A stretch of DNA of 64,000 bases from CAZFHA01 sp964518595 (GCA_964518595.1 CAZFHA010000023.1:1-64000), one strand, 5' to 3'; counted from the stretch's first letter, positions 18,901-26,161 are shown. Notes: generated by a model from the sequence alone, not told the origin. Made by a program: numbers and translations.

Positions 18901-19008
18901 ACCAGTGAGATGCAGCGATGTTCCACCTACGAAGGCTGGGACTTTGAAAATGTTTGGAGCATAGAGGAAGGCATGGGATACCCGCAATTACGATTTTTAA
19001 ATGATTAA
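9994..19008 (+). CDS. Giant secreted multidomain protein: cysteine protease-like, PPC, Ca-binding and GLUG repeats
   Basis: A 3004-residue extracellular protein. In order: a Sec signal peptide (1-~28); a Ser/Thr/Glu-rich linker (~30-110); a papain/C39-like protease domain (~260-440) with Cys276 in DGTCGILAA, His403 in SNHAVVVYGY and a third-site region VHYGWHD at 424-430; three PPC-like beta domains (~520-875); a calcium-binding region with DLNRDG, DKNGDG, DTNKDG and DANEDG loops (~932-1029); RTX-like nonapeptides (~1304-1359); and five GLUG repeat blocks (~1449-3004). There is no LPXTG, SLH or C-terminal membrane segment. Protease activity is inferred; an adhesin or substrate-binding role for the repeats is plausible. 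Confidence 0.82.
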   Translation: MKKSKLRLSGLVLAIVLILTSPGQIIAASQEQGIGETTTTSSAMATDTAEDSLDTSFISESTSTETDTSSEATSSSAGESLTESEEIEPSSPGLIEEQPAVSESSESFTSPTVEPQVETDIAAVLEFMGHTSEDVLYIEDLYSLSGEALYSMVVFSKGGYGIFLKNPLKVMEFSNEVGGTHPYTSIVGQKGYLGPMGYFYKLDNAYYNLFDNQVITDVASMQDYENNVLSALRKPERQSRQASAPTPSGTTVPEITIPNENRIKTIPFGNNDDGTCGILAAATLLTFWDMYYDNSVVPTALEAKLTGHPLGEDQDVLHKYLVETYAYKVGGSLPEDDARLVNTFLGLDSKSQSYNAKWLLIPFNGIINSLIDRGIPVSLYGSLPGQPDLTSGACNEGIGDSNHAVVVYGYKRSTTVSLGTVYKVHYGWHDVNDTYNYNDYTVSQSAKDLWINPIYIGGIMWIEPIAAHTHKAGYVSPHLDKHGVTLFNCAEPGCQVLFPDDISNTKKWAKDIFLGLQADNTYLGKVDGNKINYPGDEDYFKIEIPYRAKVNIKAAFTSPAPPSTISLYSASHEAWVATVSTYGNVNSLQPVLEPGTYYVKVDRSIISEYNFSIAVPLASDDADGNSASTATLLFQSQDPNQTQLVTVDGARIDSAKDEDWFKFEAPIDGLYAINFGSENGRKLQAQFLDSAGKSISNKITSSGILYAPLTKGVNYIKILSPEGKSPIEYSFTLSRVETMNPAQTKNNATALSPNTPIVASIVGKDTTHWFKVTVPSAENGNIAAPMAAGIMSASSTIETDGSEVPCAFVLTGFDTSKLRLSLVNEADEVIEFKDTANKNGIIRVLLKPGDYYLQVQKMDNFDIPTMYALEFVIGTYDGQDYSFISNLLDFIMSLNDKSEDAANRNARPPVSTDPLVLDLTDTGFAPKTVFEGAYFDLNRDGFAEKINWISGGNGFLAVDKNGDGKIRNGNELFGDNTVLASGVKAKNGFEALTEFDTNKDGIVDSSDNDFGKLLVWVDANEDGISTSEELKTLTEHGIKSLSLDYELKNELTESGAVLANLSTFDREDGSVGKLGELWVISELYNTKDLDPVDLPAELTGLPDIPSIGTVYSLHKAMALDSTGRLAELVRQFSVTYDDKARMAIVEQILLIMTDSENIASDSRGPNIDAKKLNVVERFLGKPFVGRNGSNPNNVAGPMLLEVYNEFCEVYYSELIYQTHLKSLHSLFKYTNDDGKTSLLVEDLSDFLIDWVDSGKVSQQMLTDTARFIKYLGRHNIVGFDSFRTYFGIRASRYLSVIDQSVGIALMGTANADTLRSTPSQSSIYGLAGDDNLYGNDGNNTLDGDLGNNYLEGGKGSNNYIFSQDYGINTFYDIGGDATIHFGEGINPEDVKLKQLINPDGTGTVDAEIIVAGSTGKIIIKEYMSSVISQIKWFTFSNGNTREAATFFAPEEISTTEQLAAVLKNLYGNYKLIADIDLAGVNWTPIGQWAPKGTNSASFRGSFDGNGHVIKNLKVSGRAYSGLFGYNHGTLMNIELADVVIDSLERDYVGGLAGYNNGLIINCSVTGNSLVKGGRYTGGLVGYTLGVIKKSYTNCRVEGSLESGGLVGRATNLNNQNVTLIEECYTTGNIEGDTVGGLIGYLDGAKLTNSFSIGNAYGHSYGGGLVYFSNNGEIENCYTLSNTGIIGTGTPNLTTNYFNRDMLSKTISSDQVRTTNEMQAAVTYEGWDFENVWSIEEGKSYPVLKNLPSPDSNIIEVSTVEQLVDVSKNLSGSYKLMADIDLAGVTWTPIGTSATSFKGIFNGNGYVIKNLKVSERDYSGLFGYNQGRLMNVELADVVINSLQQNYVGSLAGYSSGLIINCSVTGHSSVKGGTYTGGLVGYVSGSIKQSYTECSVEGKWGSSAIGGLVGYVTTLNSQNVATIEECYTTGNIKGYSVGGIVGYLYESKMINCFSTGNAYGSSDRDGLVFGYSNQIMNCYTISDAGTSNLMNNYFNGDMLARTICSTNLRTTSEMQAAATYVGWDFENIWSIEEGKSYPILRNLPAPNSNIVEISTVEQLVDVSKNLSGNYKLMADIDLTDVIWTPIGTNIAAFAGTFDGNGYVIRNLKVYGSEYSGLFGYNQGRLMNIKLDDVVIDSLQKNYIGGLVGYSVGLITNCSVGGNSSINGSSYVGGLVGYSSSLITNCSVGGNSSINGGSYVGGLVGYAASGSISRSYTECNVKGSSEAGGLVGEADGNYSSRTVIEECYTSGTVKAYYAGGIVGNLQGAQLANCFSVGNSIGSSYGGGIAGYNPSWYGGTISNCYTVSSTGLAGYDSSGLTSCYSNSDMLSKTINSSQSRTTSEMQQLSTYIGWDFETVWSIEEGKSYPILKNLPAPRTDTVIEIASAEQLVAISENLSGKYKLVADINLSDINWTPLGTTTAPFIGSLDGDGYLIKNLKVSGQDYSGLFGYSLGKLANIKLVDIIVNSEQSDYVGGLAGYSSGKVVNCSVTGNSSIIGGSYTGGLVGYATGLINKSYTDCTVKGSYGAGGLIGRAYNSDTPSTMSVSECYTSGNISGIEAGGLIGTLEGAQLVNSFSVGNAVGSSYEGGLVGFFSSGAISKCYTLSNAGMVGDGLPDLTSSYFNGDMLVWNIASSQMKTTIEMQQVSTYPDWDFETVWSIEEGKSYPILKNLPAPNFNTTEIVSTVEVSTAEQLMAMSENLSGNYKLVADIDLAGIDWTPIGAFWEPFAGTLDGNGYSINNLNVSYKNYAGLFGYNQGNLMNVRLVNIIIESPYNYKVGGLVADNSGLISNCSVSGNSSIVGCDMTGGLVGKNSGLISNCSVIGNSTVVGYCYTGGLVGDSEGTVKKSYTECSVEGTYTTGGLVGRLYNSDDQNIAIIEACYASGNIVSNENEAGGLVGVVEGAKLTNSYSSSNLSGTYGLGGLVANFYSGEITNCYSLSNVAMVGYSALDLANCYFNGDLSQVEYLPQSRTTSEMQRCSTYEGWDFENVWSIEEGMGYPQLRFLND
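14340..19008 (+). repeat. Five in-gene GLUG repeat blocks
   Basis: Blocks start near 14340, 15255, 16138, 17128 and 18042, each about 880-990 bp. Every block opens with a segment like EQLVDVSKNLSGNYKLMADIDL and WTPIG, runs through many GGLVGY-type GLUG motifs, and closes with GWDFENVWSIEEGKSYPIL. The third block is longest because of an internal 84-bp duplication. The blocks are diverged in DNA, so they are not fresh copies. Confidence 0.9.
16447..16614 (+). repeat. 84-bp tandem duplication inside GLUG block 3
   Basis: Two adjacent 84-bp units (16447-16530 and 16531-16614) begin with 30 identical bases and differ at only a few positions over their first ~70. Each encodes 28 residues beginning ITNCSVGGNSSING. 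This is the youngest duplication visible in the gene. Confidence 0.85.
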
Positions 19009-19064
19009 TTCTATTAGTAGAGACAGATGAGACTGGATTATTAAAAATAAATAAGTAAAGAGGG

Positions 19065-19101
19065 ACGCCTCAGCTGCTACGCAGAATAGCAGTTGGGGTG
19101 T
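19065..19101 (+). terminator. Terminator after the giant secreted protein gene
   Basis: ACGCCTCAGCTGCTA (19065-19079) and TAGCAGTTGGGGTGT (19087-19101) form a 15-bp stem with three G-T pairs and a 7-nt loop. The following T-run is interrupted (TTCAACTTT). Confidence 0.65.
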
Positions 19102-19380
19102 TTCAACTTTAAAGGCCATACAGCTTTGGGGTAAAAATCCAAATTACACCAAGAGGGCACATTTTAAGGAAACTGATTCACGGCTACTGATTCTATCTAA
19201 ACAGATCGTGAGTCGCTTTGAAGATTTAGGTTAAGTAAGCAAATGGATTTTAATCTAGTCATAGAAAATATGCAAAATAGGCTCGGCTACTTCTTGACGA
19301 TTAATAACTCGTTGCTCAGATTTTAACTTTTCACAGCTAATTTCCTTCTTCCCTCTTAAGTTTTATCTTTTTAAAACAAC

Positions 19381-19416
19381 AAAGGAGCTGCCTAAATACT
19401 CTTAAGCAGCTCCTTT
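19381..19416 (-). terminator. Rho-independent terminator of the sugar ABC operon
   Basis: A perfect 11-bp stem, AAAGGAGCTGC with GCAGCTCCTTT, is followed on the minus strand by TTTGTTGTTTT. It lies 60 nt after the stop codon of the binding-protein gene. Confidence 0.85.
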
Positions 19417-19475
19417 GCTATGTTAGTCACCCACAATTTCTTATAGACATCTACTCACAATCGAGTCGATTTCTA

Positions 19476-20618
19476 TTAATCGTAGAGGAGATCCTTGATC
19501 TCTGCATCGTTCATGTTGTCCTTAGTGTAGAATTTGGCACCAGTATCTACGTCTTTAACTGTCTCACCCTTATAGGCTTGGTAGGCTAGTTTTACAGCCA
19601 TATAACCAATGTTATAGGGATCTTGAGTGATTGAGCCAAGGAAATAACCTGCGGCTACAGCGGCCTTTTGGCGAGCTCCGGCATCAAAACCTACAGCAAC
19701 GATGTTCTTTTTGGGTAAGGTAGCACCATCTTCGCTAGCATCTAAGATACCATTAGCAGCACCTTCATTGGAAGCATAAGCGGCAATAACATTATCCTTA
19801 CTTAGAGCAGAGCCGGCTGTGGTAGCCAAGTCAGTGGTAGAAGTGGTAGCTGGGATAGAGACATCAATAATGGCTGCAGCTGCATTGTCGGCAACGCCAT
19901 TACTGTATTTGTCATGTCCGGCAACAGCAACATCCTTAATACCGTCAGCTTCAATCAGACTGACCATCTTGTCAATAAAGCCTTTGGTACGGTTACCGAC
20001 AGATTCACTGGTAGCATCTTGGGATACTACGGCAATTCTAACGGGAGCAGCTGTGGTAGCGGCCTTGACTTTGTCCTTAATGGCAGGATACATGCTGGTG
20101 GCAGCTAATTCACCGGCGGCATAGTTGTCTGTAGAAGCATTAGCCTTAATTGCACCTTCCGGAGCATTAGGAACACCAGAGTCAAAACCGATAATCGGGA
20201 TCTTACTTTCTACGGCACGGTTCAATTGATCCATGATGGCTTCTGTGGAGAGGGCAGCCAAAGCAATAGCAGCAGGCTTCTTGGCTAAAGCACTATCCAG
20301 CATCTGCACTTGCGCGGAGATTTCCGATTCAGAAGCAGGTCCCTCGAAGGTAATTTCTACTCCGTACTCACTGGCGGCGGCTTCGGCACCCTTCTTTACA
20401 ACTTGCCAGAACTGATGTTGCAGGCCTTTGGAAATAACGGGAATATAAGGTTTCTCGCCATTGTTGGCACCGGTAGTGGCGCCACTGGCTGCAGCACTTG
20501 ATTCACCGCTGTTACTTGCTTTGGTCGTAGTTGCTGTACCACCGTTGTTACAGGCTGTTAAAGTAACGGCTAACATGGTAGTAATGGCCAGACCGGACAA
20601 AATGCGTTTCATTTTCAT
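19476..20618 (-). CDS. rbsB: Sugar ABC transporter substrate-binding lipoprotein (ribose type)
   Basis: Extracellular sugar receptor of the adjacent permease. A lipoprotein signal ends at Cys23 (LTAC), then a Ser/Thr/Gly-rich linker, then a periplasmic-binding-protein fold of the RbsB/LacI type (KGLQHQFWQVVKKGAE, IIGFDSGVP, VVSQDATSE, VGFDAGARQKAA). The start was placed at 20618 because a signal peptide begins there; the longer frame adds 25 residues that span the ribosome binding site. GGAGG is 12 nt upstream, rather far, so the second ATG at 20612 is also possible. The sugar is not determinable: ribose, xylose, galactose or allose are candidates. Confidence 0.88.
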   Translation of the reverse strand: MKMKRILSGLAITTMLAVTLTACNNGGTATTTKASNSGESSAAASGATTGANNGEKPYIPVISKGLQHQFWQVVKKGAEAAASEYGVEITFEGPASESEISAQVQMLDSALAKKPAAIALAALSTEAIMDQLNRAVESKIPIIGFDSGVPNAPEGAIKANASTDNYAAGELAATSMYPAIKDKVKAATTAAPVRIAVVSQDATSESVGNRTKGFIDKMVSLIEADGIKDVAVAGHDKYSNGVADNAAAAIIDVSIPATTSTTDLATTAGSALSKDNVIAAYASNEGAANGILDASEDGATLPKKNIVAVGFDAGARQKAAVAAGYFLGSITQDPYNIGYMAVKLAYQAYKGETVKDVDTGAKFYTKDNMNDAEIKDLLYD

Positions 20619-20689
20619 AATTGTCTTTGTCCTCCTTTTTTTCTGAGACTTGTTTGTTAAGTTATATTTGAACCTGCCTAAGCAAGGAT

Positions 20690-21742
20690 TCAACGTTTTT
20701 TCTGTTGGCTAATGTCCATCAGAACCGCCAAAACAACAACGACACCGGTAAAGAGAATTTGATAATGGGGTTGTAGACCCATTGATAAGAGACCCATTTT
20801 TAGGGTACTCATGAGGAAAACACCGATCAGTGTTCCAAAGACAGAGCCTACGCCACCAGATAAGGATGTGCCACCAATAACTACACCGGCGATAGCATCT
20901 AGTTCAAAACCTTGACCGGTTCCGGGGATGATAGTGGTGTAGGTGGAGGCAAACATGATTCCGGCAATAGCGGCACAGAGTCCGCTAATAATATAGGGAA
21001 TCATTTTCCAAAAAGTTACATTTACTCCTGATAAGCGAACTGCTTCTTCATTGCTACCAATAGCAAAGGTGTAGCGCCCAATTCGAGTTTTTTTCAGAAT
21101 TACATGAGCGATAAGTAATGTACCAACCAATAGAATTGCTCCAGTCGGTAGATTAGTTCCATCGGGAAGTTGTGTTTTCGAAAAGATGTCTCGAAACCAG
21201 CCTAACTCAGAGTTACGGGCGGGGAAATTAATGGTCTGTACATTTGAAACGATGGAGCTTAAACCCTTAGCAATCATCATGGTACCCAGCGTAGCAATGA
21301 AGGGCGGTAATTTTAGCTTTGAAACTAAAAAACCATTAAGGATGCCAAACAAAATCCCACATAATAAAATTACCACTAAGCCGATTGAAAAGGTAGCCCA
21401 GGAGGGCAGGGGGGCAATCGTACCTGCTTCACTTAGATCACGTAATTTACTCCAGACTACACCACCCACAATGGCAGAACACATGGCAACAGTACCAATA
21501 GAAAGATCAATACCCCCGGTAATGATGACAAAAGTTACACCTATGGCCAAAAAGCCGATGTAATAGGAAGCATCTAATATGCTGATAAAAGTATCATAAG
21601 AAAAAAAGTTTCGACCAAACAGGGCAAAGAAAACGTAAATAACTACTAACGCGATTATCGCATAGATCCGCTGATTGTTGGCTTTAAAGCCTTTTCCGGC
21701 CAGATTTCCACCGGCTGGGAGTTTTGTCTTCTCAGTACTCAT
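20690..21742 (-). CDS. rbsC: Sugar ABC transporter permease (ribose type)
   Basis: Inner membrane permease of 350 residues with about eight to ten hydrophobic segments and the family signature GGIDLSIGTVAM near residue 80. The EEAVRLSGVNVTFWK segment near 230 corresponds to the cytoplasmic coupling loop of the RbsC/XylH/AraH family. It lies between the ATPase gene (17 nt upstream) and the binding-protein gene, giving the order A-C-B. The length is closer to RbsC than to XylH, which is usually longer. Confidence 0.9.
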   Translation of the reverse strand: MSTEKTKLPAGGNLAGKGFKANNQRIYAIIALVVIYVFFALFGRNFFSYDTFISILDASYYIGFLAIGVTFVIITGGIDLSIGTVAMCSAIVGGVVWSKLRDLSEAGTIAPLPSWATFSIGLVVILLCGILFGILNGFLVSKLKLPPFIATLGTMMIAKGLSSIVSNVQTINFPARNSELGWFRDIFSKTQLPDGTNLPTGAILLVGTLLIAHVILKKTRIGRYTFAIGSNEEAVRLSGVNVTFWKMIPYIISGLCAAIAGIMFASTYTTIIPGTGQGFELDAIAGVVIGGTSLSGGVGSVFGTLIGVFLMSTLKMGLLSMGLQPHYQILFTGVVVVLAVLMDISQQKKR

Positions 21743-21759
21743 TCTTCTACCTCACGTAA

Positions 21760-23250
21760 TTAATTATATTTATGGGCTAGGTTCATGATGCTTTCTTGAT
21801 CTGAACCGGCAGGTAATTCACCTGTTATACGGCCTTCACACATGACTATGATTCGGTCGGCTAGGCGCTGAACTTCCGGCAGTTCGGAAGAAATAACAAT
21901 AATCGATTTCCCCTCAGCGGCCAGTTCATTAATTAGCTTATAAATTTCACTCTTAGCGCCAACATCAATGCCACGAGTGGGCTCGTCAAAGATAAGAATA
22001 CTGGAGTCCCGAATCAACCACTTAGCAATTACCACCTTCTGCTGGTTACCACCGGAAAGATTTCGAACCAACTGTTTAACCGAAGGGGTTTTGGTGTTGA
22101 GCATTTCTACATAGCGTTCTGAGACTTCATCAATTTGGCTTTGGTTGATGAATAATGCTTTGGTGTATTCTTCGTAGTTAGCTAGAACGGAATTCTCTGC
22201 CACACTAAGACCCAAGGCTAAGCCATAACGCTTTCGATCTTCGGATAAGTAACCAATGCCGACTTTAACTGCATCACTGGGGGTTCGGATAGAAACCGCT
22301 TTACCATTTACTTTTATCTTGCCAGAAGATTTGGGATCAGCCCCAAAGAGCGCCCGTGCCACTTCGGTACGTCCTGCGCCCATTAGGCCAGCGAAGCAAA
22401 GAATTTCGCCTTTCTTCAAGGAGAAGGAGATATCTTGAACTTGACGACCGGCATTCATTTTTTCAACTTCTAACACTACAGGAGCGTCAACAGGGCAATT
22501 ACTTTGGGACTTGGCATTCTCAAATAACGTTCGTCCTACCATCATCTTAACAATTTGGTCGATGGTGGCTTCCTTGGTATTAAGGGTGCCAATGTATTCA
22601 CCATCCCGCATTACGGTAACTCGATCCGTTATTTGTCTAATTTCATCCATGCGGTGAGAAATATAGATCATTCCCACGCCCTTTTCTCTCAGTTGGCGCA
22701 TAATCTTAAAAAGCTCTTCGATTTCTGTATCTGTGAGAGCGGCGGTAGGCTCATCTAAAACCAAAATTTGTGAATCAAAAGAAATAGCCTTGGCGATTTC
22801 TACCATTTGTTGCTTACCAACAGTGAGATTGCCCAGCGTTTCCTTTGGGTCAATATCCATACCCAGCATTTTCAGCAGTTCTGAGGCTTTTTGATTAATT
22901 GTACCCTCATCTAGAAAAGGACCATGTTTGGCTTCTCGTCCAATAAACATGTTCTGAGCCACCGTTAAATGGTTCATCATATTTAACTCTTGGTGGATCA
23001 TACAGATTCCCTTTTCCTGGGCATCCTTGGTGTTCTTCAGCTGCAAGGGCTTACCTTGATAAAAAATCGTACCCTCATCCCGGGTGTATATCCCGGTTAA
23101 AATTTTCATTAGTGTTGATTTACCGGCACCGTTCTCGCCCATTAAGGCGTGTACTTCACCTTCGTTTAAATCAAAACTAACCTTATTTAAGGCTCTGACT
23201 CCCGGAAAGCTCTTGCTGATATCGGTCATTTTGAGAATTTGTTTTGTCAC
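21760..23250 (-). CDS. rbsA: Sugar ABC transporter ATPase (ribose type, two nucleotide-binding domains)
   Basis: Cytoplasmic double ATPase of 496 residues that powers the permease. The first domain has Walker A GENGAGKST near residue 38 and Walker B LVLDEPTAAL near 160. The second has a degenerate Walker A (GLMGAGRTE near 290), signature LSGGNQQKV and Walker B ILIFDEPTRG, as is normal in the RbsA/MglA family. First gene of the transport operon; the 126-bp gap upstream probably contains a promoter controlled by the adjacent two-component system. Confidence 0.93.
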   Translation of the reverse strand: MTKQILKMTDISKSFPGVRALNKVSFDLNEGEVHALMGENGAGKSTLMKILTGIYTRDEGTIFYQGKPLQLKNTKDAQEKGICMIHQELNMMNHLTVAQNMFIGREAKHGPFLDEGTINQKASELLKMLGMDIDPKETLGNLTVGKQQMVEIAKAISFDSQILVLDEPTAALTDTEIEELFKIMRQLREKGVGMIYISHRMDEIRQITDRVTVMRDGEYIGTLNTKEATIDQIVKMMVGRTLFENAKSQSNCPVDAPVVLEVEKMNAGRQVQDISFSLKKGEILCFAGLMGAGRTEVARALFGADPKSSGKIKVNGKAVSIRTPSDAVKVGIGYLSEDRKRYGLALGLSVAENSVLANYEEYTKALFINQSQIDEVSERYVEMLNTKTPSVKQLVRNLSGGNQQKVVIAKWLIRDSSILIFDEPTRGIDVGAKSEIYKLINELAAEGKSIIVISSELPEVQRLADRIIVMCEGRITGELPAGSDQESIMNLAHKYN

Positions 23251-23376
23251 TGCTTCCCCTCCGTATCTGCACGTATTGTAGATTGTCTTTCATACTAATA
23301 CTAACAAAGGAGCAAATAGGGGTTTTGTGTTTTTTTCCACAGAAATTATAATTTTTACCAAAGATTTGTTCAATTG

Positions 23377-24414
23377 CTACAAAAAGGGAAAGAGCAGTTT
23401 TTCGTTCTCTTCCGAGTACATATTTCCCTTGGTAATCAGTATTGAACCGGTATCATAAAAGTAGTCAATTTTTTGATTTGAGAGTAGCTTAACCCCCTGA
23501 GTGACTGCCATATATCCCATATTAAAAGGTCTTTGAATAACCATCGCCCTAAGGGTACCCTTTTCCAAGGCGTGAATTTGCTGGAGCGAACTGTCAAAAC
23601 CAACTAGGGGAATTTGATTTGAGGATTCTTCCAACGCTCTTAGTGCCCCCATAGTGGAATACTCATTGAGGCAAATAATACCGCCGACTTGAGGATTTTT
23701 TAGAATTTCTTTGGCATGCTCATAGGCTAAAACTTCTGAACCCAGAGCATCATAGGTCGGCAGAATTTGGATATCATCAGAAATTCCTTCTCTAACACCT
23801 TTATCTCGATCTTGGGCAGAATTACTTGCTAACTGGTGGGCAATAATTGCCAGAGACTTACCTTTTTCCAGACTTTTTTCTATCTCTTGAGCCGCTTTTG
23901 CTCCGGCAGCGACATTGTCTGTAGCTACAAAGCCGTTCTCGATTTTAGGCGACTCCGATTTAATATTTGAATCAACCATGATAAGTTTTATTCCGCTTCT
24001 ACGGACGGCTTCTGCCGGTTGCACTAATCGTTCATAATCAGTAGCGGCCAAGATTATGACATCTGGTTTTTTGGCGATAGAGCGATAAATAAGATTAATC
24101 TGCTCGTCAATATCTGCCTCCGAGGGCGGAGCCAGATACTCATAGCTAACATTATATTCTTGAGCGGCTTCATCAATACCACTTTTCAGACTTTCCCAGA
24201 AGGCGATATTACGCTCCGCGGTCTTCCCAATCACAATCATTCGAATCGATTTATTCTGAAAAGAGGAGGGGATAGCGATAGTCAGGACATATGCCAACAC
24301 ACTGATTGTGAGAAAGAGGATGGTTAAAATTAGAATCATTCGTAGTGTCTTTTTTCTTTTGGGTAGGTAGTTTTTTACTTCCTGCACAGCTATTTCTCCT
24401 TTCGCGTTATTCAA
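23377..24414 (-). CDS. Membrane-anchored sugar-binding sensor protein (XylFII-like)
   Basis: A 345-residue RbsB-like sugar-binding protein that keeps an uncleaved N-terminal anchor (hydrophobic residues ~25-48 after a basic stretch RKKTLR) and lacks a lipobox cysteine. The binding fold shows NIAFWESLKSGIDEAA, KPDVIILAATDYE and LVGFDSSLQQ. Its frame overlaps the 3' end of... the kinase gene upstream by 8 nt, so the two are translationally coupled. In Clostridium the similar XylFII protein binds xylose and activates a LytS-type kinase rather than feeding a transporter. By analogy this is the sensor subunit; the ligand is unknown. Confidence 0.78.
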   Translation of the reverse strand: MNNAKGEIAVQEVKNYLPKRKKTLRMILILTILFLTISVLAYVLTIAIPSSFQNKSIRMIVIGKTAERNIAFWESLKSGIDEAAQEYNVSYEYLAPPSEADIDEQINLIYRSIAKKPDVIILAATDYERLVQPAEAVRRSGIKLIMVDSNIKSESPKIENGFVATDNVAAGAKAAQEIEKSLEKGKSLAIIAHQLASNSAQDRDKGVREGISDDIQILPTYDALGSEVLAYEHAKEILKNPQVGGIICLNEYSTMGALRALEESSNQIPLVGFDSSLQQIHALEKGTLRAMVIQRPFNMGYMAVTQGVKLLSNQKIDYFYDTGSILITKGNMYSEENEKLLFPFL

Positions 24415-26161
24415 AAATTAATGGTAATACCAGTGTTACGACTGTTCTCATTTCCGCATAGCTTACTCCACAGGTAAGCTCTCTAACTACTTCCGGCGGC
24501 TGAATCACCACACCAAACTCAGTGCCGAAAAAGAGCTGAATCCGATTGTGTACGTTGGATAGACCGATATTTTTACCTTCTTGAAGGGGGGCTCCCATAC
24601 CGGATATTTCGTATGGGCGGTTAAAACCAATTCCATTGTCACAAACATGAATCATAAGCTTATTGTCTTCTTGCTGAGCAAAGAGAAGAACCCAACCTGG
24701 GTCTTTTATTTTTTTGATACCGTGGTAAATGGCATTCTCTATCAGGGGTTGTACGATTAGCCGTAAAACTTTTGCTGGGTAGAGTTCAGAATCGATCTGC
24801 ATATCAAAATTCAGTCGATCTTGATAACGCAATTTCTGAATTTTCATGTAATTTTCTACATAATCACTTTCTGTTTTTAGGTTAACCAGTTCTCCGGCAT
24901 TTTGCGTACTTGCTCGAAAAAGCTTGGAGAGGGAAGAGGTCATTTCGATAACTTTATCGTTTTCCCCGGTTTCCGCCATCCAGATGATGGATTCCAGCGT
25001 ATTGTAGAGAAAATGCGGCCGGATCTGAGCTTGCAAGGTTTGCAGGTCGCTTAAGCGCTTTTGTTCTTCGATTAAACGTTCCTGTTCCACTAAGGCTTTA
25101 ATTCGCTCTGTCATAGTATTGAAACTTTCACCTAATTCGGCGACTTCATTATGGATGGTTAGGTCGGCTTTGGCATCAAAATCGCCCTCTTCAAATTGCT
25201 TCATGGATTGTTTCAGCACCAGTAGCGGTTCGGTTAGACGTTTTGAAACCACATAAGAGATTATGAAGGCGAGTATAGAAAAGGCTAAACCAACCAGACC
25301 ATAAAAAATAATGATCTCTACACTAATGTTAACGAGCTGATTGGTATCTAACACACTTACCATGGTCCAACCGGTTTTGGGCGAGGAGACACTGGTATAA
25401 ATATAACCCTGATCGATTTGCGACTGTATACTGCTGGTGGAGGAGATCAGGTCAAACCGTTCTGCCTTAACGCCACTATAGATTAGCCTCTGCTGAGGAT
25501 GATAGACAAGATGGTTATCTGCACCAACAATAAAAATATAGCCGGATTCTTTATCATCGGAGAGACTACTACAAATATCAGCGATTTGACGATAATTAAG
25601 GTCAATAAGTAACACGCCTTTGACTTTGCCATGACTATAAATGGCACGGCTGACGGAAACCACCCAGTTGTACTGACCTTCAACAATATTTTCCACCCGG
25701 GAAGAAGAGAGTACCGGAGTGCCCTCAGCTTCAATTGCCTTCACATACCATTCTTGTTGGCGATAATTCCAATAGGGATTTAAGGATACCTGATCCCTAT
25801 TAGCAACAAAGGAACCATCCTCACGAAACAAAATCACGTTAACAAAATCTGGCCTGGTTCCAGAAATGGTTTTTAAGGTTTGCGATACCTGTGGACGTAA
25901 AGCCGCATCACTGCTTAAGAGGTACGTAACAATGTTAGGATCTGCGGCAATATAATCAGATACCCGTAGCATCCCATCTACATAATAGTCAACGCTATTA
26001 TTAACCTGTTGGAGTAGTTGTTCCTTATAAGAGATGGCATTTCTTTGGAGTAGATTGGCGGCAATGGTGTAGGTCAGTGGGAATAATACTGCCAAAATAC
26101 CCACAATAGTTATAAGCCAAGAATAGAGAATACTTCTTTGCAAGGGCTGCTTTCTTTTCAT
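24407..26161 (-). CDS. Sensor histidine kinase, YesM/LytS type
   Basis: Membrane kinase of 584 residues. An N-terminal membrane segment (~13-35), an extracellular sensor domain of Cache type (~40-270, with DLNYRQIADIC and GYIFIVGADNHLVYHP), a second membrane segment (~278-302), a HAMP linker (~305-355), then the His_kinase domain with the phosphorylated histidine in QIRPHFLYNTLESI and a C-terminal ATPase (CDNGIGF, GIGLSNVHNRIQ-like). Its ATG overlaps the regulator stop codon by four bases. Probably signals with the sugar-binding protein encoded next. Confidence 0.9.
   Translation of the reverse strand: MKRKQPLQRSILYSWLITIVGILAVLFPLTYTIAANLLQRNAISYKEQLLQQVNNSVDYYVDGMLRVSDYIAADPNIVTYLLSSDAALRPQVSQTLKTISGTRPDFVNVILFREDGSFVANRDQVSLNPYWNYRQQEWYVKAIEAEGTPVLSSSRVENIVEGQYNWVVSVSRAIYSHGKVKGVLLIDLNYRQIADICSSLSDDKESGYIFIVGADNHLVYHPQQRLIYSGVKAERFDLISSTSSIQSQIDQGYIYTSVSSPKTGWTMVSVLDTNQLVNISVEIIIFYGLVGLAFSILAFIISYVVSKRLTEPLLVLKQSMKQFEEGDFDAKADLTIHNEVAELGESFNTMTERIKALVEQERLIEEQKRLSDLQTLQAQIRPHFLYNTLESIIWMAETGENDKVIEMTSSLSKLFRASTQNAGELVNLKTESDYVENYMKIQKLRYQDRLNFDMQIDSELYPAKVLRLIVQPLIENAIYHGIKKIKDPGWVLLFAQQEDNKLMIHVCDNGIGFNRPYEISGMGAPLQEGKNIGLSNVHNRIQLFFGTEFGVVIQPPEVVRELTCGVSYAEMRTVVTLVLPLIFE

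Larger units (their letters stand above)
19009..19475. other. Intergenic region between two convergent transcripts
   Basis: Contains the terminator of the giant gene (19065-19101) and that of the sugar ABC operon (19381-19416). Between them are about 270 bases with no credible gene. A possible extra stem pairs GATTCACG (about 19167) with CGTGAGTC across a ~23-nt loop. Confidence 0.5.

Noticed and set aside
14340..19008. CRISPR-like or transposon-derived repeats
   Set aside because: The repeats are in-frame protein repeats with ~900-bp period, without short uniform direct repeats or unique spacers.
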